Shown piece by piece: positions 1-5,306 of a DNA stretch of 5,306 bases. The stretch lies in NCBI GenBank assembly GCA_017303565.1, contig JAFLCM010000200.1, positions 1 through 5,306 on the forward strand, written 5' to 3'. The DNA is from Planctomycetota bacterium. GTDB taxonomy: Bacteria; Planctomycetota; Phycisphaerae; Phycisphaerales; UBA1924. The translations under genes were made by a program, and so were the position numbers. Numbering within the stretch: position 1 is the stretch's first letter; every line of letters begins with the position of its first letter. The notes beneath the pieces are model-generated. The model saw only the letters and a list, made by a program, of their open reading frames with translations, made no database searches and was not told the origin of the DNA.

Positions 1-14
1 AGCGCCCGGTCTTT

Positions 15-46
15 TCGAGGGGGATGAACGTCGAGGGGGATGAACA
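15..46. repeat. Two-copy 16-bp direct tandem repeat upstream of the sigma factor gene
   Basis: Two copies of TCGAGGGGGATGAACG lie end to end at 15-30 and 31-46, differing only in the last base. The flanking bases (1-14 and 47 onward) do not continue the repeat, so the array is just two units. Each unit contains TGAAC, which resembles the AAC-type -35 element of ECF promoters, and also GAGGGGG directly before an ATG. No matching -10 element was clear at the usual distance. The repeat itself is certain; any role as a duplicated binding site is inference. Confidence 0.85.
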
Positions 47-156
47 CTGACCCGCGGGCGTGCAGTGACGCTTTGGGGCCGTGCCGGTTGCGGGTAGGCT
101 TTGAAGCCGCCGGGGCGGCGTGGGTTTCAGCCCGCGCGACCCCGAGCAGAGCGCGT

Positions 157-163
157 GAGGTGA
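157..163 (+). promoter_or_regulatory. Ribosome binding site of the sigma factor gene
   Basis: GAGGTGA ends three bases before the ATG at 167. The complementarity to the 16S 3' end is strong, but the spacing is shorter than the usual 5-9 nt. It supports the 167 start, although the in-frame ATG at 212 (Met16) cannot be excluded because residues 1-15 are low-complexity and not part of the conserved fold. Confidence 0.55.
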
Positions 164-166
164 GTC

Positions 167-811
167 ATGGACGAGCGAGCGGGGCCCGGCGCGTCCGCGC
201 CCGGCGACGGGATGGTCGAAAAGGCGGCGCGCGGCGATGAGGATGCGCTGAGCCACCTGCTGGCGCACCAGTCGGGGGACGTCCGCGCCCACATCAAGGC
301 GTCGATCGGCGCGGTGTGGCGGAGCGCCCTCGACGAGGACGACGTGATGCAGGTCACGTTCGTCGAGGTCTTCTCGCACATCGGGTCTTTGCAGAACCGC
401 ACGCTGGCGGGATTCCAGGCGTGGATGCGCCGCATCGCCGACAACAACCTCAGGGACGCGATTCGTGCGCTGGAGGCCGACAAGCGCCCCGATCCGAGGA
501 AGCGCGCCACCGCGGCGAAGTCGATGTCCACCTCCGCGGCGTTCATCGAGATGCTGGGGGCGACGAATACGACGCCCAGCCGCGTGGTGGCGATGGACGA
601 GGCCGAGAGCGCGCTGGCCAGGGCGCTGAAGGACCTGCCGCCGGACTACGCGACGGTCATCCGCATGTACGACCTGCAGGGCCACGGCGTGGAAGAGGTG
701 GCGGCGGAACTGAAGAAGAGCCACGGGGCGGTGTACATGATGCGGGCCCGGGCCCACGACCGGCTGCGGGAGTTGATGGGCTCGCCGAGCCGGTTTTTCA
801 GTCAGGGGTGA
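167..811 (+). CDS. ECF-type RNA polymerase sigma-70 family sigma factor
   Basis: This 214-aa protein should recruit RNA polymerase core to a specific promoter set. Region sigma2 covers about residues 17-107. Its core-binding helix carries the acidic DEDDVMQVTFVEVF stretch (56-69), and the -10-recognition helix runs FQAWMRRIADNNLRDAIR (83-100). A 35-40 residue linker rich in A, S and T follows. Sigma4 covers about 145-205, with the typical LPPDYATVI (157-165) and a helix-turn-helix at about 173-200 (VEEVAAELKKSHGAVYMMRARAHDRL). There is no sigma3, which fits the ECF group. The length is slightly above the usual 170-200 aa because of the linker and a short N-terminal Gly/Ala/Pro-rich tail. No membrane anti-sigma gene lies downstream; upstream context is outside the window. 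The restriction operon follows after 99 nt but has its own promoter-like sequence, so co-function is doubtful. Family assignment is firm; the target regulon is unknown. Confidence 0.9.
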   Translation: MDERAGPGASAPGDGMVEKAARGDEDALSHLLAHQSGDVRAHIKASIGAVWRSALDEDDVMQVTFVEVFSHIGSLQNRTLAGFQAWMRRIADNNLRDAIRALEADKRPDPRKRATAAKSMSTSAAFIEMLGATNTTPSRVVAMDEAESALARALKDLPPDYATVIRMYDLQGHGVEEVAAELKKSHGAVYMMRARAHDRLRELMGSPSRFFSQG

Positions 812-840
812 GGATGCGGATGGGGCCGGGGCGGAGGAAA

Positions 841-869
841 TTGACGCCCGGAGCAAGCCGCGCCATATT
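841..869 (+). promoter_or_regulatory. Candidate sigma70-type promoter of the restriction-modification operon
   Basis: TTGACG (841-846, 5 of 6 bases to TTGACA) is followed after exactly 17 bp by CATATT (864-869, 4 of 6 to TATAAT). This is notable in such GC-rich DNA and stands just upstream of the operon. Transcription would start near 876, leaving a leader of about 35 nt before the ATG at 911. An 8-bp palindrome, CACGCGTG (872-879), overlaps the predicted start point and could bind a regulator, though none is encoded here. The hexamers and spacing are seen directly; activity is inferred. Confidence 0.55.
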
Positions 870-910
870 GCCACGCGTGATGGTCGCAGACCGAAAGGGC
901 GGACTCGCGA

Positions 911-2923
911 ATGGCAGCCAGAACAGCAAGCCCGAAGGATGAACTGTTCGCCCAGCGGCTGTCCGCTTCGGTGACCCAATCCCCCGTAGCCGCCATCATC
1001 GTTGAACAGGGGAAGCTCCTCGACTTCATCGACGGCAAAACCCAGCGGCCCGAGACCCCGGAAGAGTACGTCAGACAGGAAATCGCCAAGTCGCTGGTGC
1101 GCGAGTACAAGTACGCCAAGGCAGACATCGAAGTCGAGTTCACCGTCCGGGTCGGCACACGAAAACCACGGGCCGATCTGGTGATCTTCCCGCCCCAGAC
1201 CTCGCACGAACAAGAGAACGCGGTCCTGATCGTCGAGTGCAAGGCTTCGACCGTCAAGTCGGCGGACAAGAAAGACGGCGTGGGGCAACTCCAGTCCTAC
1301 ATGGCCGCCTGCCCGAACGTCCAGTACGGCATGTGGACCAACGGCATCGAGCGGTTTTGCTACCGCCGCGTGGTCAAAGGCGGCATGGTGACGGTCGAGG
1401 AAGTCCCCGACCTGCCCGAGTTTGGCAGGGCCGACGAAGCGGAAGATCGGCCCCGCTTCGACCAACTCAAACCCGCCACGTCCGACGCGCTGTTGTTCGC
1501 GTTCCGGCGTTGCCACAACTACATCGCCGCCAACCAGGGCCTCCCAAAGCCCCAAGCGTTCTGGGAGTTGCTCAAACTCATCTTCTGCAAGATTCGTGAC
1601 GAGCGGCACAATGACGAGATCGCCTTCTACGCCGGCGCAAACGAGCGCCATGGGCTCAACGGCCCCTTGAAGGTGCAAAAGCGGCTGGAAGCCCTGTTCC
1701 AGGCCGTCAAGGACGACTACCCCACGATCTTCAAGGCGTCGGAAGCCATTGACCTGAAGCCCGTGGTGCTGGCGTACCTGGTCACGCAGTTGCAGATGTA
1801 CTCCTTGCTTGAAAGCGATATCGACGTCAAAGGACGCGCCTACGAAGAAATCGTCGGGTCCAACCTTCGCGGCGACCGGGGCGAGTTCTTCACGCCCCGC
1901 AATATCTGTCAGATGGCCGTGTCCATGCTCGACCCGGGCGAAAAGCAGTTGGTGCTTGACCCCGCCTGTGGAACGGGCGGCTTCCTTATCACGGCGATGA
2001 ATCATGTGATCAACAAGATTGCCGCAGCGGAGCGAGCAAAGAACCGACGCGATGGCAGCGCGCAGCAACGCGGTGTAGTCGAGCGCATCCGCAAGTACGC
2101 CGAGTCGTTCATCGTCGGCATGGACTTCAACCCGGAGTTGGTGAAGGCCAGCAAGATGAACATGGTGATGAACAATGACGGCGCGGGCGGGCTGTTCCAA
2201 GCCAACTCGCTCGAATCGCCGACGCTGTGGGACGCGGAACTTCGCAAGCGGGACATCATTGGCGAAGTGGACTTGCTCTTTACCAACCCGCCCTTTGGCT
2301 CGAAAATCCCCGTCACCGACCCGTCGATTCTGGAGCAATACGACCTTGGGCATTCGTGGTCGTACGACAAGAAAGCGGACACGTGGTCCAAGGCCGGGCA
2401 GGTCCACCGCTCCCAGCCGCCGGAAATCCTGTTTATCGAACGCTGCATCCGCCTCTTGAAACCCGGCACGGGCCGCGCGGCGATCGTCCTGCCCGATGGC
2501 ATCCTCGGCTCACCCGGCCTCGGGTACGTGCGCGAGTGGATTTTGCGGCACGCCCGCGTGCTCGCGTCTATCGACCTGCACCCCGACACGTTCCAGCCCT
2601 TCGTCAGCATCCAAACCAGCGTCCTCGTGCTGCAACGCAAGACCGACGAACAGGTCCGGCTTGAAGGCGCGGCGGGCAAGATCAACGACTACCCCGTCTT
2701 CATGGCCGTGGCCAACCACGTTGGACACGACAAGCGCGGCAACCGGACCTATGTCCGCGATGCCAAGGGCAATGAGATGGTGGAAGAGGTCGAGACGAAG
2801 GAAGTGGAGTACGTGGACGGCGTGCCGGTCCACCGCCCGGTGACCGTGCGGCGCAAGATCGAGGACGACAACACCCAGCAGATTGCTCAGGAGTTCCGCC
2901 GATGGCTCTCCGAGCAAGACTAG
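911..2923 (+). CDS. Fused nuclease/N6-adenine DNA methyltransferase (RM subunit; HsdR-N-like domain plus HsdM)
   Basis: This 670-aa protein combines cutting and modification modules. Residues 50-155 match the HsdR N-terminal nuclease fold. They show PEEYVRQ (50-56), Asp89 in RADLVIF, Glu109-x-Lys111 in IVECKA, and Gln126-xxx-Tyr130, so the PD-(D/E)xK and QxxxY residues are all present. Residues about 190-320 form the helical HsdM N-terminal region (FWELLKLIFCKIRDE, 217-231). The methyltransferase core follows in gamma-class order: motif X GEFFTPR (324-330), AdoMet-binding motif I DPACGTGGF (350-358), GMDFNP (403-408), and catalytic motif IV NPPF (459-462). The last 70 residues are charged, as is common for HsdM tails. 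It should methylate adenine at sites chosen by the S subunit encoded directly downstream. GGGCGGA (897-903) is a plausible ribosome binding site for the 911 start. HsdM proteins are typically about 500 aa, and the extra length is the nuclease domain. No helicase motif is present. The methylase call is very sure; nuclease activity is inferred. Confidence 0.93.
   Translation: MAARTASPKDELFAQRLSASVTQSPVAAIIVEQGKLLDFIDGKTQRPETPEEYVRQEIAKSLVREYKYAKADIEVEFTVRVGTRKPRADLVIFPPQTSHEQENAVLIVECKASTVKSADKKDGVGQLQSYMAACPNVQYGMWTNGIERFCYRRVVKGGMVTVEEVPDLPEFGRADEAEDRPRFDQLKPATSDALLFAFRRCHNYIAANQGLPKPQAFWELLKLIFCKIRDERHNDEIAFYAGANERHGLNGPLKVQKRLEALFQAVKDDYPTIFKASEAIDLKPVVLAYLVTQLQMYSLLESDIDVKGRAYEEIVGSNLRGDRGEFFTPRNICQMAVSMLDPGEKQLVLDPACGTGGFLITAMNHVINKIAAAERAKNRRDGSAQQRGVVERIRKYAESFIVGMDFNPELVKASKMNMVMNNDGAGGLFQANSLESPTLWDAELRKRDIIGEVDLLFTNPPFGSKIPVTDPSILEQYDLGHSWSYDKKADTWSKAGQVHRSQPPEILFIERCIRLLKPGTGRAAIVLPDGILGSPGLGYVREWILRHARVLASIDLHPDTFQPFVSIQTSVLVLQRKTDEQVRLEGAAGKINDYPVFMAVANHVGHDKRGNRTYVRDAKGNEMVEEVETKEVEYVDGVPVHRPVTVRRKIEDDNTQQIAQEFRRWLSEQD
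2889..2893 (+). promoter_or_regulatory. Ribosome binding site of the S-subunit gene, inside the upstream gene
   Basis: AGGAG lies 8 bases before the ATG at 2902, within the last codons of the methylase gene. Together with the 22-bp overlap of the two reading frames it supports the 2902 start and suggests translational coupling, which would keep the two subunits in balance. Confidence 0.65.
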
Positions 2924-4344
2924 TTGCGCCTCCGCCCAAGCCGCGCGAACTCTGGCCGTACCACAAACTCAAGTCGGCGAGCGTTCCTGCGTCGCTGCTG
3001 TTCGCCGGTGATCGGCGGATGGAGGCGGAAACGTACCTGTCCTCCGGTTTCGGCATCCGCGCCGCCATTGAGGCGCAGGGCGATGGTTGGGTTCCCTTCG
3101 GCGATCTCGGCAACGTCACGCAACCGGGTCGCCTCAAAGGCATCCTCGTTTCGCCCGAGTACGGCACGCCCTTTCTCGCAGCAACGCAGGTTTTCGACGT
3201 TCGACCCGTGCCCCGCAAGTTCCTTGCAATGGGCAAGGTCGAGGGCGCGAAGGACTGCTTTGTCGATGAGGGCACAATCCTTGTCACACGGTCCGGCTCC
3301 GTCGGGCGGCCCACGCTTGCGTATGACGCCCATAAAGGAATCATCGTCTCAGATGACCTCTTGCGCGTGCAACCCAAGGACAAGCGGCAATGGGGCTGGC
3401 TCTACGCCTACCTCCACGCCCCGCAGGTCCGCGCGATGGCGACCGGCGCGCAGTACGGCCACATTATCAAGCATCTGGAAACCTCGCACCTCGAAGCGTT
3501 GCCCATCCCGACCGTGCCGGATGCCATTGCGGATGACTTCAAGAAACGAGCCGCTCGGCTGCTCCACCTTCGCAATGAATCCCATCGCTTGTCAACCGAA
3601 GCGGATTCCGCTTTCGCCAAGGCAGTTGGCAACGTGAAGCCCGCCGACAAGGAGGAGGGCTTTATCGTGCGGGCCGCAGCTATGTTCAGTGGTCGCCGAC
3701 GGCTCGAAGCCGCGTACCACACGCCATACGCCGCCTCAATTTTCAAGCGGTTCAAGCGCTGTGATCGGCTCGGCGACGTCGCCGAGCGAGTCTGGTGGAT
3801 GACCCGGTTTGCTCGGCATTACGGGGAGGACGGAATCCCGTACCTGAGCGCCGACGAGCTTTTCACCGTCAATCCGCAGGAGACAAAGCGCATTCTGGTT
3901 GACCCCGCCGACAACCACCGAGACTTTTTCGTCGAACCCGGCTGGATCGTGATGGCGTGCTCCGGGCAGGTCTATGGCCTCAACGGTGCCGCCGCATTGA
4001 TGACGGACTACCACCGAAATACATTCTTCTCTCACGATCTCATTCGCATTGTCGCGGACAAATCCAAGATTCGCGCTGGCTATCTGCTCGTAACGCTGAC
4101 GCACCGCACGCACGGGCGACCGCTGCTCATCCGTGCCGCATACGGCACCAGCATCCCGCATCTTGACCCCGGCGATGTGGCCGATTTTCCCGTGGTGCGG
4201 CTGGACGAGTTAATTGAGGATCAGATCGCCGACTTGGCGGAGAGCGCAGCCCGCGATCGGGCCGAAGCGGACGCGATCGAGCGGAAGTTGGCCGAGGATG
4301 CGGGCGCGCTTGTCGACCGATTCATCGCAGGCAAGCGCCTGTAG
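2902..4344 (+). CDS. hsdS: Restriction-modification DNA specificity subunit (HsdS-like, two target recognition domains)
   Basis: This 480-aa protein should read the DNA target and dock the fused nuclease/methylase. It has the two-half build of HsdS. TRD1 covers about residues 60-203, followed by a charged helical spacer (about 207-240). TRD2 covers about 285-430, followed by a second helical spacer (about 434-475) rich in E, A, D and R. The halves align with a nearly constant shift of about 223-229 residues: RRMEA (38) with RRLEA (266), SGSVG (131) with SGQVYG (354), SDDLLRV (150) with SHDLIRI (377), and YGHIIKHL (185) with YGTSIPHL (414). Two intact TRDs predict a bipartite, asymmetric recognition site, which cannot be read from sequence. 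About 35 residues precede the first repeat unit, a somewhat long N-terminus. The frame is open throughout, with no sign of phase-variable repeats. It overlaps the methylase gene by 22 bp in another frame and closes the operon. The family call is firm although TRDs diverge widely. Confidence 0.9.
   Translation: MALRARLVAPPPKPRELWPYHKLKSASVPASLLFAGDRRMEAETYLSSGFGIRAAIEAQGDGWVPFGDLGNVTQPGRLKGILVSPEYGTPFLAATQVFDVRPVPRKFLAMGKVEGAKDCFVDEGTILVTRSGSVGRPTLAYDAHKGIIVSDDLLRVQPKDKRQWGWLYAYLHAPQVRAMATGAQYGHIIKHLETSHLEALPIPTVPDAIADDFKKRAARLLHLRNESHRLSTEADSAFAKAVGNVKPADKEEGFIVRAAAMFSGRRRLEAAYHTPYAASIFKRFKRCDRLGDVAERVWWMTRFARHYGEDGIPYLSADELFTVNPQETKRILVDPADNHRDFFVEPGWIVMACSGQVYGLNGAAALMTDYHRNTFFSHDLIRIVADKSKIRAGYLLVTLTHRTHGRPLLIRAAYGTSIPHLDPGDVADFPVVRLDELIEDQIADLAESAARDRAEADAIERKLAEDAGALVDRFIAGKRL
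3768..3787. repeat. Perfect 20-bp palindrome inside the S-subunit gene
   Basis: The half-site GCTCGGCGAC (3768-3777) is followed at once by its exact reverse complement (3778-3787). The next pair outward (3767/3788) does not match. It encodes the RLGDVAER stretch near the start of the second target recognition domain. The palindrome is certain. It may simply be coincidence in GC-rich coding DNA; a role as a protein-binding or recombination site is speculative. Confidence 0.6.
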
Positions 4345-4376
4345 ACGCAGCTGGCGGTGTGCAACCGCAGACGAAC

Positions 4377-4410
4377 CACGGCACGCCAGGGAAAACCCCG
4401 TCGTGCCGTG
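4377..4410. terminator. Hairpin between convergent genes, possible transcription terminator
   Basis: CACGGCACG (4377-4385) pairs perfectly with CGTGCCGTG (4402-4410). The 16-nt loop can form a smaller GGG-AAAA-CCC stem. It lies in the 112-nt gap between the S-subunit gene and the convergent response regulator gene, where a two-way terminator would be expected. No clear U-tract follows on either strand (TTT within ACGTTTGG is the best on +), so intrinsic termination would be weak. A second, smaller stem, GCGGT (4354-4358) with ACCGC (4364-4368), stands just before it. Nothing else was recognised in this gap. Confidence 0.45.
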
Positions 4411-4456
4411 ACGTTTGGCTTGGTGTTGTCGAGGCTTGCTCGGGGCGTGGAAGCGG

Positions 4457-5035
4457 TTACGCCACCAGGGCGTGGGCCTTTTCGATCGCCTGGATGACCT
4501 GGCGGACCTGGAAGGGCTTTTTGAGGAAGCCTTCGAAGCCGCGGGCTCGGAGGCCCATGGCCTGGCCGTCGGTGAGTTTTCCGCTCATGGCGATGATGCG
4601 GGTCATGACGAGGTCTTCGTTGTTTCGGATGAACTCGGGGACGGTGGTGGCGTCGGAGTCGCCGAGGTGGATGTCGAGGAGGACGACGTGGGGTCGGAAG
4701 CGTTCGCACTCCATGCCGGCCTCGAAGCCGTTGCGTGCGATCTTGACCTCGTAGTTGGCCTGCTCGGTGAGGACCTTGTGGAGGATGGTGGTGATGTCGT
4801 TCTCGTCGTCGACGACGAGGACGCGGGTCTTGCCCGAGTGGACCCCGTCGAGCGGGATGCCGTGGGCCTTCATGAAGAGCATGAGGTTCGGGAGGGGGAT
4901 CCGCCGGTCCTTGGAGCCGGGGATGCGGTAGCCCTTGAGCTGGCCGGAATCGAACCACTTGCTGACGGTGCGCGGGGCCACGTTGCAGAGCTTGGCCACC
5001 TCGCCGGTTGTCAGAACATCTTTCTCAATGGGCAT
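4457..5035 (-). CDS. Response regulator with N-terminal excisionase/MerR-like HTH and C-terminal receiver domain
   Basis: This 192-aa cytoplasmic regulator has its DNA-binding part first. Residues 6-61 resemble the excisionase (HTH_17) family: LTTGEVAKLCNVAPRTVSKW (8-27), then a basic wing with GSKDRRIPL (40-48) and a closing FMKAHGIP helix (54-61). A short linker leads to a full receiver domain from residue 70. It has RVLVVDDE with the acidic pair Asp76-Asp77, phosphoacceptor Asp121 in VVLLDIHLGD, Ser151 in IIAMSG, and Lys173 in FLKKPF. All phosphorylation residues are intact, so control by a histidine kinase is likely, but no kinase of that type is in the window. The order is the reverse of the common receiver-then-HTH layout. 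The start at 5035 fits GAGAGAGG six bases upstream. It overlaps the end of the sugar kinase gene by 25 bp, which suggests a shared transcript. Its targets are unknown. Confidence 0.9.
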   Translation of the reverse strand: MPIEKDVLTTGEVAKLCNVAPRTVSKWFDSGQLKGYRIPGSKDRRIPLPNLMLFMKAHGIPLDGVHSGKTRVLVVDDENDITTILHKVLTEQANYEVKIARNGFEAGMECERFRPHVVLLDIHLGDSDATTVPEFIRNNEDLVMTRIIAMSGKLTDGQAMGLRARGFEGFLKKPFQVRQVIQAIEKAHALVA

Positions 5036-5306
5036 GGAAGGCCTCTCTCACCAATGGCGTTGGCGCCGGGTGCGTGGAGCGGGTGGGCCTCGGGTGGCGC
5101 GGCCACGAGCAAGAAGCCACCGCCCCCCGCGCCCAGCAGCTTTCCGCCCCACGCCCCGGCGCGCATCGCGGCGTCGTTCATCGCATCGATGTCGGGGTTG
5201 CTGATGGTCTTGGTGAGCGAGCGCTTCAGGCGCCACGCGTCGTCGAGCAGACAGCCGAACTGCGAGAGCTCGTCCTTCTCCAGCAGCGTGCGCGCGTGGA
5301 ACGCGA
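5011..5306 (-). CDS. GHMP-family sugar kinase, C-terminal part (heptose-7-phosphate kinase-like); 5' end outside window
   Basis: An open frame enters from the window edge (first full codon at 5304) and gives 97 residues before TGA at 5013-5011. It reads AWRLKRSLTKTISNPDID and then GAWGGKLLGAGGGGFLL. The latter is the glycine-rich motif 3 of GHMP kinases (5116-5148), in the form typical of D-glycero-D-manno-heptose 7-phosphate kinases (HddA-like), which phosphorylate a sugar phosphate with ATP. That substrate is a guess, because the substrate-binding part and the ATP-binding motif are off the window. After the glycine-rich motif the tail looks unusual: instead of the expected amphipathic helix and final strand it reads APPEAHPLHAPGANAIGERG and then nine residues that overlap the response regulator start. 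I saw no better continuation in the other two frames. Family call good, substrate uncertain. Confidence 0.82.
   Translation of the reverse strand, partial: AFHARTLLEKDELSQFGCLLDDAWRLKRSLTKTISNPDIDAMNDAAMRAGAWGGKLLGAGGGGFLLVAAPPEAHPLHAPGANAIGERGLPCPLRKMF
5042..5049 (-). promoter_or_regulatory. Ribosome binding site of the response regulator gene
   Basis: On the - strand GAGAGAGG ends six bases before the ATG at 5035. It lies inside the 3' part of the sugar kinase frame, so the regulator is probably translated from the kinase transcript. No separate promoter was evident in the overlap. Confidence 0.6.

Noticed and set aside
1..50. Possible 3' end of an upstream gene
   Set aside because: All three + frames close by position 50 (stops at 25, 41 and 48), but the few codons available show no recognisable protein, so no call can be supported.
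106..119. GCCGC/GCGGC hairpin in the sigma factor leader
   Set aside because: It is short, has a 4-nt loop and no following T-run, and such stems are common in GC-rich DNA. No riboswitch-like structure around it was recognised.
40..240. Small + strand open frame of 66 codons preceded by GAGGGGG
   Set aside because: It is very rich in Arg and Ala, overlaps the start of the sigma factor gene in another frame, shows no recognisable fold, and has its G-run touching the ATG. It is most likely a by-product of GC-rich sequence and the tandem repeat.
812..910. Terminator after the sigma factor gene
   Set aside because: I found no stem-loop with a T-run in this gap. Readthrough into the restriction operon remains possible alongside the candidate promoter.
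2002..2685. Antisense open frame of 227 codons across the methylase core
   Set aside because: The + strand frame encodes unmistakable methylase motifs here. The antisense product is Ser/Arg-rich and shows no family features.
2700..3383. Antisense open frame of 227 codons spanning the methylase/S-subunit junction
   Set aside because: It crosses two well-supported genes on the other strand, and its product is low-complexity. It is a shadow frame from high GC.
4221..4958. Long - strand open frame of 245 codons antisense to the S-subunit end and in another frame of the response regulator
   Set aside because: Its product is a run of Arg, Pro and His with no domain character. The real gene on that strand (4457-5035) explains the region.
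1..5306. CRISPR array, tRNA, rRNA, insertion sequence or integrase
   Set aside because: There are no regularly spaced repeats, no cloverleaf or rRNA-like stretch, no transposase motif and no terminal inverted repeats in the window.

Overview
This GC-rich bacterial window holds five genes. From left to right they are an ECF-type sigma factor (+), a two-gene restriction-modification operon (+), and a response regulator and the 3' end of a sugar kinase, both on the - strand. A planctomycete-like host, perhaps of the Phycisphaerae type, is my inference. It rests on the sigma factor style (about 200 aa, no adjacent anti-sigma gene), on the response regulator layout with an excisionase/MerR-like HTH in front of the receiver domain, and on the high GC. 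No ribosomal RNA or other taxonomic marker is present.

Layout. Positions 1-166 are leader sequence with a 16-bp tandem repeat (15-46) and a ribosome binding site for the sigma factor gene (167-811). A 99-nt gap then carries a good sigma70-like promoter (841-869). It drives a 670-aa protein (911-2923) with a PD-(D/E)xK nuclease domain of the HsdR N-terminal type fused to a complete gamma-class N6-adenine methyltransferase. The gene for a 480-aa, two-TRD specificity subunit (2902-4344) overlaps it by 22 bp. A 112-nt convergent gap (4345-4456) contains a hairpin that may end transcription. On the - strand, a GHMP-family sugar kinase whose 5' end lies beyond the window (5011-5306) runs directly into an HTH-REC response regulator (4457-5035), with a 25-bp overlap.

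How the genes work together. The central pair reads as a self-contained restriction-modification system. The S subunit should choose a bipartite DNA site, and the fused protein should methylate or cut it. No helicase/translocase subunit (full HsdR) is encoded here, so the layout resembles the RM+S arrangement of BcgI-like type IIB enzymes more than classical type I hsdRMS. It appears to be an insertion between two unrelated host transcription units. Sampled stretches of the operon are poorer in GC than the sigma factor gene, which fits acquisition by transfer but does not prove it. The sigma factor and the kinase/regulator pair have no evident functional tie to the restriction system.
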